64,000 bases of DNA. Source: Bog-473 sp963807775. Its GTDB lineage: Bacteria; Actinomycetota; Acidimicrobiia; Acidimicrobiales; RAAP-2. Positions within the stretch are counted from its first letter, which is position 1. Each line of letters begins with the position of its first letter. Both the position numbers and the translations under genes were made by a program. The stretch lies in the NCBI GenBank assembly GCA_963807775.1, contig CAWECY010000017.1, positions 310,001-374,000 of the forward strand. The letters run 5' to 3'. A model generated the notes under the pieces. It had not been told where the DNA came from, made no database searches, and saw only the letters and a program-made list of their open reading frames with translations. Below, one piece after another: positions 49,240 to 58,459 of this stretch.

Positions 49240-49551
49240 CTAGGTGTCGTCGCTCCTCGGGGCCGGCCGCAGCCGGTCGATGGCGGCGGCCAGCGCCAGG
49301 TCGAGCACGGTGATGCCACCTGAGTCGTGCGTGCTCAGGGTCAGATGCACGGTGTTCCAGCGGATGTCGATGTCCGGGTGGTGATTGGCCGCCTCGGCGG
49401 CGGCGCCCACGGCGTTCACGAAGGCCAGTGCGCCGGCGAAGTCGTGCAGCTTGACCGTGGCCTTGAGCTCGTCGCCCTCACGTGTCCACCCCAGCTGCTG
49501 CTCCTCGAGCGCGGCATCGACGTCGGCCGGCGAGAGCACGGGCTCCCTCAC
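49240..49551 (-). CDS. 4a-hydroxytetrahydrobiopterin dehydratase (PCD/DCoH)
   Basis: The 103-residue product has the family motif NHHPDIDIRWNTVHLTLSTH near residues 56-75, including the His-His-Pro site that dehydrates the 4a-carbinolamine. It would recycle a pterin cofactor or act as a small dimerisation factor. The GTG start is 7 bp after the fumC stop, with a GAGGA sequence just upstream, so it is translated from the fumC message. Confidence 0.88.
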   Translation of the reverse strand: MREPVLSPADVDAALEEQQLGWTREGDELKATVKLHDFAGALAFVNAVGAAAEAANHHPDIDIRWNTVHLTLSTHDSGGITVLDLALAAAIDRLRPAPRSDDT

Positions 49552-49558
49552 GATGTCC

Positions 49559-50947
49559 TCACGGATGCGTCATGTCCTCGGGCCGGACGGCGGCGTCGAA
49601 CTCCTCCGCCGTGAGCAGGCCGAGTTCGACTGCCGCCTCGCGCAGCGTCATGCGCTCCTTGTGTGCCTTCTTGGCCACCTTGGCCGCGTTGTCGTAGCCG
49701 ATGATCGGGTTCAGCGCGGTGACGAGCATCAGCGAGTTGCGCAGGTGCTGCTCGATCTGCTCGTAGTCGGGCACCAACCCCTCCACGCAGAACTCGCGGA
49801 AGGTACCGCAGGCGTCGGTCATCAGCGCGATCGACTGCATGACGTTGTAGGCGATGACCGGCTTACAGACGTTGAGCTCCAGGTTGCCCCGGCTGCCTGC
49901 CGTCGTGACCGCCACGTCGTTGCCGATCACCTGGATGCCGACCATGATCATCGCCTCGCTCTGGGTCGGGTTGACCTTGCCCGGCATGATGGAGGACCCC
50001 GGCTCGTTCTCCGGCAGCTGCAGCTCGCCCAACCCGCTGCGGGGTCCCGAGCCCAGCCAGCGCACGTCGTCGGCGATCTTCATCAGCGAGACGGCCAGCG
50101 TGCGCAACGCGCCGTGGGTGAAGACCAGGGCATCGTGCGCCGCCAACGCAGCGAACTTGTTGGGCGCCGTCACGAAGGGCAGCCCGGTCACATCCGCGAT
50201 GGCCTTGGCCACCCGCTCGCCGAACTCTGGATGCGTGTTGAGCCCGGTGCCCACGGCCGTGCCCCCCAGCGCCAACTCGTACAGCCCCGGCAGGGTCAGC
50301 TCCACCCGCTCCAGGTCGGCCGTCAGCTGGGCCACGTACCCGGAGAACTCCTGTCCCAGCGTCAGGGGCACGGCGTCCATCAGGTGCGTGCGGCCGATCT
50401 TCGTGATGTCGGCGAACGCCATTTCCTTGTCGGCCAGCGCGTCCCGCAGAGCGGTCACCGACGGCAGCAGCCGGTGCACGATCTCCTCCACCGCCGCGAT
50501 GTGCATGGCGGTCGGGAAAGTGTCGTTCGACGACTGCGACATATTGACGTGGTCGTTGGGATGGATCGGGTCCTTCGACCCCATCACACCGCCGGCCAGC
50601 TCAATGGCCCGGTTCGAAATGACCTCGTTGGCGTTCATGTTCGTCTGCGTGCCGCTGCCCGTCTGCCAGATGCGCAGCGGGAACTGATCGTCCAGGGTGC
50701 CCTTCGCCACCTCGGCCGCCGCCAACTCGATCAGCCCGGCCCGCTCGTCATCGAGCTTGCCAAGGTCCCGGTTCACGGCGGCCGCCGCGCCCTTGAGCAC
50801 ACCGAAGGCCCGGATCAACGACCTGGGCATGGTCTCGATCCCGATGTCGAAGTGGTGCAGCGACCGCTGCGTCTGCGCCCCCCAGTAGCGGTCCGCCGGG
50901 ACCTCGATCTCCCCCATGCTGTCGGATTCCACCCGTGTGCTGGTCAC
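49559..50947 (-). CDS. fumC: Class II fumarate hydratase
   Basis: The 462-residue TCA-cycle enzyme interconverts fumarate and malate. Family landmarks are PADRYWGAQTQRSLHHF near residue 18, GSGTQTNMNANEVISNRA near 95-112, HVNMSQSSNDTFPTAMH near 129, and the signature GSSIMPGKVNPTQ near 315. I chose the GTG at 50947 since it gives the normal N-terminus and a TAAGCT box lies 7 nt upstream, overlapping the end of the endonuclease gene. Confidence 0.94.
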   Translation of the reverse strand: MTSTRVESDSMGEIEVPADRYWGAQTQRSLHHFDIGIETMPRSLIRAFGVLKGAAAAVNRDLGKLDDERAGLIELAAAEVAKGTLDDQFPLRIWQTGSGTQTNMNANEVISNRAIELAGGVMGSKDPIHPNDHVNMSQSSNDTFPTAMHIAAVEEIVHRLLPSVTALRDALADKEMAFADITKIGRTHLMDAVPLTLGQEFSGYVAQLTADLERVELTLPGLYELALGGTAVGTGLNTHPEFGERVAKAIADVTGLPFVTAPNKFAALAAHDALVFTHGALRTLAVSLMKIADDVRWLGSGPRSGLGELQLPENEPGSSIMPGKVNPTQSEAMIMVGIQVIGNDVAVTTAGSRGNLELNVCKPVIAYNVMQSIALMTDACGTFREFCVEGLVPDYEQIEQHLRNSLMLVTALNPIIGYDNAAKVAKKAHKERMTLREAAVELGLLTAEEFDAAVRPEDMTHP

Positions 50948-50954
50948 AAAGGTC

Positions 50955-50960
50955 AGCTTA
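50955..50960 (-). promoter_or_regulatory. Putative -10 box (TAAGCT) of fumC
   Basis: TAAGCT on the minus strand is 7 nt from the fumC GTG and includes the last bases of the upstream endonuclease IV gene. FumC may have its own leaderless promoter inside the gene cluster. Confidence 0.45.
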
Positions 50961-51863
50961 GGACCCGTTCCGGAGCCCGATTCCCAGGGCAACCGCCGCC
51001 CGGGCCGCCTCCACGTCTTCCCGCCGTGTCCCGTGTCCCCCACCCGGGACCTCCAGGATCGCCGGCAGGTCCATCAGCGCCGGATGCGAGAGCAGCGCGC
51101 CCAGCGCCGCCGCGCCGATCGTCCCCTGCCCGATGTTCTCGTGGCGGTCGCGGTTGGCGCCGAGCTCGACCTTGGAGTCGTTCAGATGGAGGCAGCGGAG
51201 CCGATCCAGACCCACGGCGCGGTCGAACGCCTCCACCACTCGGTCCGCCTTCTTCACCGTCGAGTAGTCGACGCCCGACGCCCACAGGTGTTGCGTGTCG
51301 AGGCAGACGGCGAGGCGCCGTCCCGTCTCGTGAACCCCGTCCGCCGCCTCGATGGTGTCAAGGATCACCGCCAGCTCCTCGAAGGTGCGGCCGACGGTGT
51401 CGCCCGTACCGGCCGCGTTCTCGAGCACGATCGGGCACGCGCCCTCCGGTTGGGACGCCAGCGTCTCCAGCAGTGCATCGACCACCTGAGGCACGCAGGC
51501 CTCGAAGCCTTGGCCGCGGTGGCTGCCCACGTGCAGCACCAGCCCGTGCGCCCCCATTCCCGTGGCCACGGCGAAGTTGGCCCGCAGGCACTCACGCGAG
51601 CGCTCGAGGACCTCGGGATCGGCGGCGGCGAGGTTGATGAGGTAGGTGGCGTGGCAGAACGTCTCGGTCACACCGGCCGCCTGCGCCTCCGCCTGTGCCT
51701 GCGCCTCCCGGTAGGCGGCCAGCACCTCGTCGCTGTACTGCGTCGGCTTCCATGCCCGTGGGCTCTGGGTGAAGACCTGCACACAGTCGGCTCCGATCTC
51801 CTGGCCGCGCTGCAGCGCCGGCAGGAGATCGCCACCGGCGCGGACATGGGCACCGATCGACAC
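50958..51863 (-). CDS. nfo: Deoxyribonuclease IV (AP endonuclease)
   Basis: The 301-residue TIM-barrel zinc endonuclease repairs abasic sites. It begins SIGAHVRAGGDLLPALQRG. It shows the metal-ligand segments VLHVGSHRG near residue 108, IVLENAAGTGD near 145, CLDTQHLWASG near 187, LHLNDSKVELGANRDRHENI near 221-240, and ILEVPG near 273. The GTG at 51863 is chosen because the protein then starts at the conserved first strand. The acyltransferase stop lies 17 bp upstream. Confidence 0.92.
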   Translation of the reverse strand: MSIGAHVRAGGDLLPALQRGQEIGADCVQVFTQSPRAWKPTQYSDEVLAAYREAQAQAEAQAAGVTETFCHATYLINLAAADPEVLERSRECLRANFAVATGMGAHGLVLHVGSHRGQGFEACVPQVVDALLETLASQPEGACPIVLENAAGTGDTVGRTFEELAVILDTIEAADGVHETGRRLAVCLDTQHLWASGVDYSTVKKADRVVEAFDRAVGLDRLRCLHLNDSKVELGANRDRHENIGQGTIGAAALGALLSHPALMDLPAILEVPGGGHGTRREDVEAARAAVALGIGLRNGS

Positions 51864-51880
51864 GGGTGGCGGAGGCCGGC

Positions 51881-54007
51881 CTAGCCCGGTGGGTGGTCGT
51901 CCGGACAGGCGCCCGGGGGATTGTTGAAGTTGGGATCGAACACCCACGACCCCTGGGCCCAGTCCCCCACGGCTGGCGCCAGCTTGAAGACGTCCGTCAT
52001 GTCGGTCAGGAGGGCGTCGGCGTAGCGCGCGCTGCCCTCCGGGCACAGGTGGACGTTGTCGAGCTTGCGCACCCGGATCCATTGGTCCTTCGGAGCGTGA
52101 GGATCGTTTTCGGGCGGTAGCCAGGCGGAGTAGGACTTCCCGTTCAGCAAGACGGAGCTGGCGATCGGGAAGTACATGACGCGGCCGGGGAAGTAGGTCG
52201 TCATCTTCTCGGCGATGTTGTTCCAAGCGATCACGCCCTGCCAGCGCGCTTTGTTGTAGGCAATCTGGTCCGCCGGGTTGCTTGCCGGGATCACGCCCGA
52301 CTCGGGGAATTGCGTGAAGATCAGACCTTCCACCCCGTCGCCTGGCGTCAGCACCGTGGAGACGAAGCTGCGGAGCAATTTGGTGTACTGCTGGGGCTGG
52401 TGCAGTGCGTTGGGCGTCGTCGGCCCGTACTCGTCCCAGCTCCATGACGCGATGACCAGCTGGGCGCCCGTCTCACGGATGAGGTTGGGAATGGAGGTGG
52501 GCCAATTGCTGGAGTTGATCAGCCCGAACCCGTCGATCGTATTGGTGTGGACCGTGACCTCGCCCGTGGCCTGCAGCGACGCCGTGATCCCGTATGACGC
52601 GTCGTGCATGACGGAGTCGCCCAGGAGCATGATGCGGAGAGGGTTGGTCGGGGTGGGTGCGGGATCGAGGTGGATCGGCTGCTGGCCGGCGTAGCCGCCC
52701 GAGCCCGGCACCGAACCGTCGGCGCTCGTGACCAGGTGCGTGGTGCCGACAACCGGGCTGGGGTCGGCCACGGCCGGGATGGTGGCCACCACCATGACCA
52801 TCGCCGTGACCACGCCGGCCAAGGGAGCGCCCCACCAGCGCACCCACCCGCGCAGGTGCGCCCGCCGGATGGGCCGCTCCACCAGGTAGTAACTGGCGGT
52901 CGAGACGGCGAGGGTGACCCCGACGCGCAGGAGGTCGAGCGGCAGTGTCGACAAGCCGGTGCGCTGTGCCGTGAGGTACACGATGACCGGCCAGTGCCAC
53001 AGGTAGATCCCGTAGGAGATGGTTCCGATGAAATGGAGCGGCGGTGTGGCAAGCGCGCGCGAAAACCAGCCCGGTTCCGTCAGTCGGGCATCGGCCACCA
53101 CGAGACCGGCCAACACGGCGCAGATGAGGAAGCCGCCCTCGAACATGAAGTTCGTCGGCAGGCCGCCGGGTGTACCCGCGGTGACCCAGAACACGGCGAG
53201 GACCACCGCGGTCACCGGTGCGATGGCGTGCAGGGTCCGCCGGGCGCGGACGCCAGGCTGCGGGCGCGACGCCGCGATGAACGCCAGGGTCGCCCCCGCC
53301 ATGAGGTCGAAGAGCCGAGTGTCGGTGCCGTAGTAGATCCTCGACGGGTCGATACCGGGGTGGAACAAGACGGCCATCAGGATGGACGACAGCAGGCCCA
53401 GGGTCACCGTCACGACCATCCCCGTGCCCCGCCAGCCTCGGCGGGCAAAGCGGAGGAGGAGGAGGAGGACCAGGGGCCAGACGAGATAGAACTGCTCCTC
53501 GATCGCCAACGACCACGTGTGCTGGAGCGGCGACGGCGTGGAGAACTGGGCGAAGTACGACTGGTGCGCGTAGATCAGATGCCAGTTGTTGACGTACAGC
53601 AACGTGGCGATGGCGTCCCCCCGCAGCCCGGACAGGTCGATGAGGCCGTTGGCACCGGCACCCCCGAAGTGCGCGTCCAGGACGAGATACAGCGCCAGCG
53701 CGCCGACCACGATGAACAGCGCCGGTAGCAGACGCCGGGCTCGTCGGCCCCAGAAGTTGGCCAGGCTGATCCGACCGGTGTTGACCCACTCCTCCAACAG
53801 CAACGTGGTGATGAGGAACCCGGACAAGACGAAGAACAGGTCGACGCCCAGATAGCCACCCGAGGCCCAACCCAGTTGGAGGTGGTAGGCCACCACGCCG
53901 ATGACGGCGATCCCCCGCAGCCCGTTGAGTGCCGGCAGGTGGCGGCCGGTGACCGCCGTCATGGTCGTCGGCGGCGCCTCGGGAGCGGGGAGGGCGTCCA
54001 GACTCAT
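51881..54007 (-). CDS. Acyltransferase 3 family protein with SGNH-like C-terminal domain
   Basis: The 708-residue membrane acyltransferase is of the OafA/YrhL type. The first helix contains the catalytic-type motif LPALNGLRGIAVIGVVAYHL. About ten membrane segments follow (for example GVDLFFVLSGFLITTLLLEE and WSLAIEEQFYLVWPLVLLLL). The C-terminal ~270 residues form an extracellular SGNH-hydrolase-like domain with block I ML-LGDSVMHD near residue 448 and a late DNVHLCPEGSARYADALL carrying the His. It probably O-acylates a cell-surface glycan. The ATG overlaps the stop of the LLM-like gene (ATGA at 54004-54007). Confidence 0.88.
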   Translation of the reverse strand: MSLDALPAPEAPPTTMTAVTGRHLPALNGLRGIAVIGVVAYHLQLGWASGGYLGVDLFFVLSGFLITTLLLEEWVNTGRISLANFWGRRARRLLPALFIVVGALALYLVLDAHFGGAGANGLIDLSGLRGDAIATLLYVNNWHLIYAHQSYFAQFSTPSPLQHTWSLAIEEQFYLVWPLVLLLLLRFARRGWRGTGMVVTVTLGLLSSILMAVLFHPGIDPSRIYYGTDTRLFDLMAGATLAFIAASRPQPGVRARRTLHAIAPVTAVVLAVFWVTAGTPGGLPTNFMFEGGFLICAVLAGLVVADARLTEPGWFSRALATPPLHFIGTISYGIYLWHWPVIVYLTAQRTGLSTLPLDLLRVGVTLAVSTASYYLVERPIRRAHLRGWVRWWGAPLAGVVTAMVMVVATIPAVADPSPVVGTTHLVTSADGSVPGSGGYAGQQPIHLDPAPTPTNPLRIMLLGDSVMHDASYGITASLQATGEVTVHTNTIDGFGLINSSNWPTSIPNLIRETGAQLVIASWSWDEYGPTTPNALHQPQQYTKLLRSFVSTVLTPGDGVEGLIFTQFPESGVIPASNPADQIAYNKARWQGVIAWNNIAEKMTTYFPGRVMYFPIASSVLLNGKSYSAWLPPENDPHAPKDQWIRVRKLDNVHLCPEGSARYADALLTDMTDVFKLAPAVGDWAQGSWVFDPNFNNPPGACPDDHPPG

Positions 54008-54543
54008 GCGTGTTCCAAAAGACACACACTGGTCCGGTCCGTTGGTTGCAGCACAAGGTCGACGGCACCGCGCAGAGCCTCTGCGGCACCGGCGTCCGAT
54101 CCGGTCAGATCAAGGGCCAGCAGGGGGCTCGTCGCCGTCGCCGGACTGGGGAAGTTGACCGCACCGGGAACCGGGTACCGCGGCCCGTCGCTCACGGCTT
54201 CCCCGTTCCGCCACATGGCCCGACACAGGACCAGGGCCTCGGCCAGCGCTTCGAGGTGGGTCACCAGGGGTTGGAAGCAGAGGACGGTGCGACCCCCGCA
54301 GACCAGGTCCAGGCTGGTGGCCTCCCGAGCCAGCATGGTGGGGTGGCGCCGGTCCGTGCTCAGGGCCACCCGCACCCCAAGCTGCACATTTGCGACCGCT
54401 TCGCTCAGCCCGGCCGCCAGCACGAAGGGGTCGCCCAGTGGGCCCTCGGTCAGGAACACGGCCGCAGCCCCGGCTGCTTCCGCCCCGGCAGCCTGGAGCC
54501 GGAGCGCCGCCAAGTCATCCGCCGCCAGAAACCGTCCTTCCAC
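54004..54543 (-). CDS. Short LLM-like (luciferase-fold) protein
   Basis: At 179 residues, it shows the luciferase-family core RHPTMLAREATSLDLVCGG near residues 66-84, then EALAEALVLCRAMWRNGEAV, but only about half the usual ~300 residues. The C-terminal barrel half is replaced by a short Ala/Leu-rich end. It may be a non-catalytic relative or a reduced F420-type protein. The GTG start lies 8 nt after a TAACCT box. It is translationally coupled to the acyltransferase downstream. Confidence 0.7.
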   Translation of the reverse strand: MEGRFLAADDLAALRLQAAGAEAAGAAAVFLTEGPLGDPFVLAAGLSEAVANVQLGVRVALSTDRRHPTMLAREATSLDLVCGGRTVLCFQPLVTHLEALAEALVLCRAMWRNGEAVSDGPRYPVPGAVNFPSPATATSPLLALDLTGSDAGAAEALRGAVDLVLQPTDRTSVCLLEHA

Positions 54544-54551
54544 GGCGTCGC

Positions 54552-54557
54552 AGGTTA
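54552..54557 (-). promoter_or_regulatory. Putative -10 box (TAACCT) of the LLM-like/acyltransferase unit
   Basis: TAACCT on the minus strand lies 8 nt before the GTG at 54543, similar to the other candidate leaderless promoters here. Confidence 0.4.
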
Positions 54558-54613
54558 GGGCGCTTGGAGCCCCCTTCCGGGGTCATCACCCGTCCAGGCC
54601 CCGTCCTCCGTGG

Positions 54614-55681
54614 TCACGCCCGTTCCCACCACCCGCCAACATCCCGGGCCACCCCAGCCTGGGCCAACCCCTCCAACACACCACAGAGAGCCGGCACATC
54701 AAGGCCGGTGATCCGGACGAGGGCGTCGAGCGACGTGGGGTCCGAGGTCAACGCGTTGTACACCTTGCGGGCCGCACCCGATATGGGCTCAGGCCGGACC
54801 GATGACGGTCTCTGGGCCGGATCGGGCAGCTGAACGGAGGCACCGGCGAGCGTGAGAGCCAAGAGGATGTCGGAGCTCGAGCACGCCGGGAAGGCGCCCT
54901 CGGAGATCATGGCGTTGGTGCCCTCGGAGGTGGCGCTGCGAATGGACCCGGGCACGGCGCCGACCGTGATGCCCCGGGCCAGTGCGGCGTCGACGGTGTG
55001 TCGAGAGCCGCCGTGATGGCGGCTCTCGACGACGACGACCACGTCGCTCAGGGCGGCCAGCAACCGGTTGCGGACGGGAAACCGCCACCTCTCGGTCCGA
55101 ATCCCGGCAGGCGACTCGGAGACGATCGCCCCCTGCTCGGCCACGCGCTCCCAAAGGCGGGTGTGCCGTCGCGGGTAGGGCTGGTCGAGCCCACCGGCAA
55201 CGACAGCGATCGGCGGGGCTCCGTCACCACATGCACCTTCGTGGGCGGCCCCGTCGATCCCAAGGGCCAGCCCGGACACCACGCTGACGCCCGCGCCGGC
55301 CAAATCGGCTCCGAACTGGGCGGCGATGGCAATCCCATAGCGGGTCGGCGCACGGGTACCCACCAGTGCGGCAGTTGGCGCTTTACTCAATGCCGCTGGG
55401 TCGCCGAGGCAGAACAGGATGGCCGGTGCCTGGGGGTCGTCCAGCAGCCGACTGGGGTACCACGGATGCTCCCGCAGGAGCACGGTGATACCAAGCATCA
55501 CGTGCTCCTCCCACACTCTTCGCACATCGGCTTCCGATCGACCCGAGCCCCTGGCGCCGAGCGCCCAAGCTCTTGACGGATCGTTCTGACGCAGCAGGTC
55601 GCGCAGAGTGACCGGCCCCACGTCGGGGGTCATGGCCAGCGCCACCGCATAGGCCTCCTCCGGGAGGCTGCTCAGGGTCAT
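54614..55681 (-). CDS. dprA: DNA processing protein DprA
   Basis: The 355-residue product loads RecA on incoming single-stranded DNA during transformation. The Rossmann-like DprA domain shows ALVGTRAPTRYGIAIA near residue 105, SGLALGIDGAAHEGACGDG near 135-153, and FPVRNRLLAALSDVVVVVES near 200-219. A C-terminal winged-helix part has YNALTSDPTSLDALVRITGL. The ATG overlaps the comM stop (ATGA at 55678-55681), so comM and dprA form one unit. Confidence 0.93.
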   Translation of the reverse strand: MTLSSLPEEAYAVALAMTPDVGPVTLRDLLRQNDPSRAWALGARGSGRSEADVRRVWEEHVMLGITVLLREHPWYPSRLLDDPQAPAILFCLGDPAALSKAPTAALVGTRAPTRYGIAIAAQFGADLAGAGVSVVSGLALGIDGAAHEGACGDGAPPIAVVAGGLDQPYPRRHTRLWERVAEQGAIVSESPAGIRTERWRFPVRNRLLAALSDVVVVVESRHHGGSRHTVDAALARGITVGAVPGSIRSATSEGTNAMISEGAFPACSSSDILLALTLAGASVQLPDPAQRPSSVRPEPISGAARKVYNALTSDPTSLDALVRITGLDVPALCGVLEGLAQAGVARDVGGWWERA

Positions 55682-57144
55682 GACGCCACCGCCCAGCGCC
55701 CCGCCCGAAGCGACAGTGCCTCCGCCGCGTGCCCGAAGGAAACCACGTTCTCTCCGGCCAGATCCGCAACCGTCTGCGCCACGCGCGTCACCTTGTTCAG
55801 GCCGCGGGCGCTCAGGCTGCCATCACGGAGCTTCGAGCCGAGCAGCTCCGCTGCCTCAGGGGCCAGATCCGGTTCTCGGCCCGGTCGAGCGGCGGAACGG
55901 TCTCGAGCCTCGGCGACCCGTTCGGCAACGACGGCCGAAGACTCACCAGGCTGGCCCGAGAGAAGGTCCTCCGGATCGGGCCGGGTGACCGGTACCACCA
56001 GGTCGAAGCGATCCAAGAGCGGCGCTGAGATGCGGCGGTGATACCGGGCACGCGTCACCGGTGAACACTGGCAGCGTCCCGGGTAGACCCCTTCACCACA
56101 CGGGCATGGGTTCATGGCCGCGACGAGCAGGAAGGCGGCGGGGAACGTCGCGGTTCCGCCGGCACGACTCACCCGAATCACGCCTTCTTCCAGCGGCTGG
56201 CGCAAGGATTCGAGCGCAGCCACTGGGAACTCACCCAGTTCGTCGAGGAAGAGAACGCCGTGCGAAGCGAGGCTGACCTCACCGGGACGAAGCGACCAGC
56301 TGCCACCTCCAACTAGCGACACGATGGATGCTTGATGGTGCGGGGCTCTGAACGGAGGACGCTCCAACAGCGCACCTTCAGGCAGCGCGCACCCGGCGGC
56401 CGAGTGGATGCGTGACACGGTCAGCGCCTCCTCGGTCGTGAGCGGCGGGAGCAGTCCGACGAGTCGTTCAGCAAGCATGGTCTTGCCCGAGCCCGGCGGC
56501 CCGATCATGAAGAGGTGATGGCGCCCGGCCGCCGCCACCTCGAGTGCGCGACGCCCGACTGACTGACCTCGCACGTCAGCCAGGTCAGGACCGCCAGTTG
56601 CGGGTGGCGACGGTGCGGCCGCGGGCAGGGCCGGCCAACCCGCCTGTCCGCGAAGAACTCGGACGAGCTCGGCCAGCGTCCCGGCGCCGTGCACGTTGGC
56701 ACCCCTCACCAGGCCCGCCTCCCGCACGTCGCCGATCGGCACGACAAGACCAAGGGGCGAGGTGGCGTCGGCCAGCGCAATCATGCCCGGAACGTGGCGC
56801 AGCGAGCCGTTGAGCCCGAGCTCGCCACAGAACGCGAGCCCTTCGGCGCACGCCGGCGGCAGCTCGCCCGTAGCGACCAGGAGTCCAATCGCGATCGGGA
56901 GATCGAGCCCGGCACCCCCTTTTCGTATGCCCGACGGCGCCAGGTTCACGGTGACCCGCCGCAGCGGCCACGACAAGCCGCTCGACAATATGGCGGCACG
57001 CACCCGGTCACGGGCCTCGCGTACCGCCGTATCGGGCAAGCCCACGATGGTGAAGCCCGGAAGCCCGTTGGAAACGTGGATTTCGACTGAGACGACGTTC
57101 CCGACAGCGCCGCTCAGAGTTGCGGAATTGATGGAAGCCAGCAT
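55678..57144 (-). CDS. comM: ComM / YifB family Mg chelatase-like AAA+ ATPase
   Basis: The 488-residue product assists branch migration during natural transformation in studied bacteria. The N-terminal domain starts MLASINSATLSGAVGNVVSV and has GLPGFTIVGLPDTAVREARD. The AAA+ core has Walker A IGPPGSGKTMLAE near residue 218, Walker B GVLFLDELGEF near 287, and the Cys group MNPCPCGEGVYPGRCQC near 332-348. I chose the ATG at 57144; the frame extends upstream through Arg-rich sequence without homology. It is coupled to dprA. Confidence 0.93.
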   Translation of the reverse strand: MLASINSATLSGAVGNVVSVEIHVSNGLPGFTIVGLPDTAVREARDRVRAAILSSGLSWPLRRVTVNLAPSGIRKGGAGLDLPIAIGLLVATGELPPACAEGLAFCGELGLNGSLRHVPGMIALADATSPLGLVVPIGDVREAGLVRGANVHGAGTLAELVRVLRGQAGWPALPAAAPSPPATGGPDLADVRGQSVGRRALEVAAAGRHHLFMIGPPGSGKTMLAERLVGLLPPLTTEEALTVSRIHSAAGCALPEGALLERPPFRAPHHQASIVSLVGGGSWSLRPGEVSLASHGVLFLDELGEFPVAALESLRQPLEEGVIRVSRAGGTATFPAAFLLVAAMNPCPCGEGVYPGRCQCSPVTRARYHRRISAPLLDRFDLVVPVTRPDPEDLLSGQPGESSAVVAERVAEARDRSAARPGREPDLAPEAAELLGSKLRDGSLSARGLNKVTRVAQTVADLAGENVVSFGHAAEALSLRAGRWAVAS

Positions 57145-57383
57145 GGAGGGTGAACGGTCGTCGCCGTATTCCGCGTCGGCGCGATCTTTTTTTGGGAGTG
57201 CCCTCCGACGAGCCTCAGCACCCTGAGGCGACCGAGAACCCCGGAGGCCGCGTATACGGCTGCAGAGAGGCCCTCCGCCCGACGCGTAGAGAGCTGCGGA
57301 GAGGACCCCCGGACGCCGCGTATACAGGGGAAATAAAGACGCCCGAAGGTCTGAGGCAGGGTCTCGGCGACCCCGGGACACTC
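57145..57383. other. Intergenic region with repeated GTATAC motifs
   Basis: This 239-bp region separates the SPFH and comM genes. It contains GTATAC at 57252-57257 and 57320-57325, 68 bp apart and each in the context GCCGCGTATAC. A CGACGCGTAGAGAG-like sequence lies between them, so the segment looks like a degenerate tandem repeat. Also present are a 6-bp hairpin (CCTCAG/CTGAGG, 57213-57228), a 7-T run at 57187-57193, and a 5-bp hairpin at 57359-57373 just beyond the SPFH stop that might terminate it. Confidence 0.4.
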
Positions 57384-58427
57384 CTAGCTCTGGGGCGGCA
57401 GCTCCTTGTTGGGCGGCCGGGCCGGCGTTGCCACGGCCGAGGGCGCCGAGCCGTTCGGGCTGGCGTCGCTCATTTCCTCCTTGCGCAGGCTCGACAGCAG
57501 CACCTCGGCCGCGCCCATGAGGCTCGTGGCCTCGTAAGGCACGACGACCTTCGTGTTGTCGGAGGTCGCGATGTCCTGCAGGGCCTTCAGCTGCAACACG
57601 GCCAGCGTGTGCGGGTTGATGGCGACGGTGTCGATGGAGGACAGGCGCGACGCCTCGCCCTCGCCACGCAGTTCGAGCGCCTTCTTCTCGCCCTCGGCCT
57701 GCAACTCGAGCACCTTCATCTGCGCCTCGGCCCGCAGGATGGCCGATTGCTTGGCCCCCTCGGCCTCGAGGACGGCGGCCTGCTTGCGCCCGCCCGCAGA
57801 GTTGATAGCGGCCTGCTGCTCACCTTCTGACTTCAAAATGGCAGCACGCTTGTGCTGCTCCGCTTCCTTCTGCTCGGACATCGCCTGCACCACGTTCAAG
57901 GGCGGGGTGATGTCGAGGATCTCGATCCGGTTCAGGCGCACCCCCCACTTGGCCGTGGCGTCGGCCATGTGGTCCTGCATGCGGCTGTTGATCGTCTCGC
58001 GCTCTGACAGCGCCTGGTCCAAGGACAGTTCGCCGAAGACCGCCCGCAGCGCCGTGCGGGACAGCTGGTCGACAGCCAGCTGGAAGTCGTTGATCTCGAA
58101 CAACGCCGACTTCACGTCGATGACCTGGCAGAAGATGGTGGCACTGACCTGCAGCGACACGTTGTCCTTGGTGATCACCGCCTGCTGGTCCCCCGTCATG
58201 GGGAACTCACGCACGTCGACCTTGTCCATCTTGTCGATGAATGGGGTCAGGACGGTCATGCCCGGTTGATGGACGGCTTTGAACTCCCCTAGGCGCTTGA
58301 CCACGCCGACCGATCCCTGCTGGACGATCTTGATGCAGCGCGACAACAGCCACAGGGCGAGTCCGCCTCCGACGACCACGGCGAGGAACGTGATGAGCGC
58401 CACCTCGAAGACTCCTGCGATGAGCAT
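57384..58427 (-). CDS. SPFH/stomatin-like membrane protein
   Basis: The 347-residue product has one N-terminal membrane helix (residues 5-28) and a stomatin/prohibitin-type SPFH domain (GSVGVVKRLGEFKAVHQPGM near 40, LDITPPLNVVQAMSEQ near 181). A long Ala/Glu coiled coil follows (residues ~195-270), then a Pro/Ala tail. Such proteins assemble into membrane microdomain scaffolds and regulate proteases. A separate gene for an NfeD OB domain lies directly upstream, the usual partner. AAAGGGG 7 nt before the ATG at 58427 is the ribosome site. Confidence 0.9.
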   Translation of the reverse strand: MLIAGVFEVALITFLAVVVGGGLALWLLSRCIKIVQQGSVGVVKRLGEFKAVHQPGMTVLTPFIDKMDKVDVREFPMTGDQQAVITKDNVSLQVSATIFCQVIDVKSALFEINDFQLAVDQLSRTALRAVFGELSLDQALSERETINSRMQDHMADATAKWGVRLNRIEILDITPPLNVVQAMSEQKEAEQHKRAAILKSEGEQQAAINSAGGRKQAAVLEAEGAKQSAILRAEAQMKVLELQAEGEKKALELRGEGEASRLSSIDTVAINPHTLAVLQLKALQDIATSDNTKVVVPYEATSLMGAAEVLLSSLRKEEMSDASPNGSAPSAVATPARPPNKELPPQS

Positions 58428-58459
58428 GGCGTACCCCTTTCGACTACTCCGGCTCCAGG

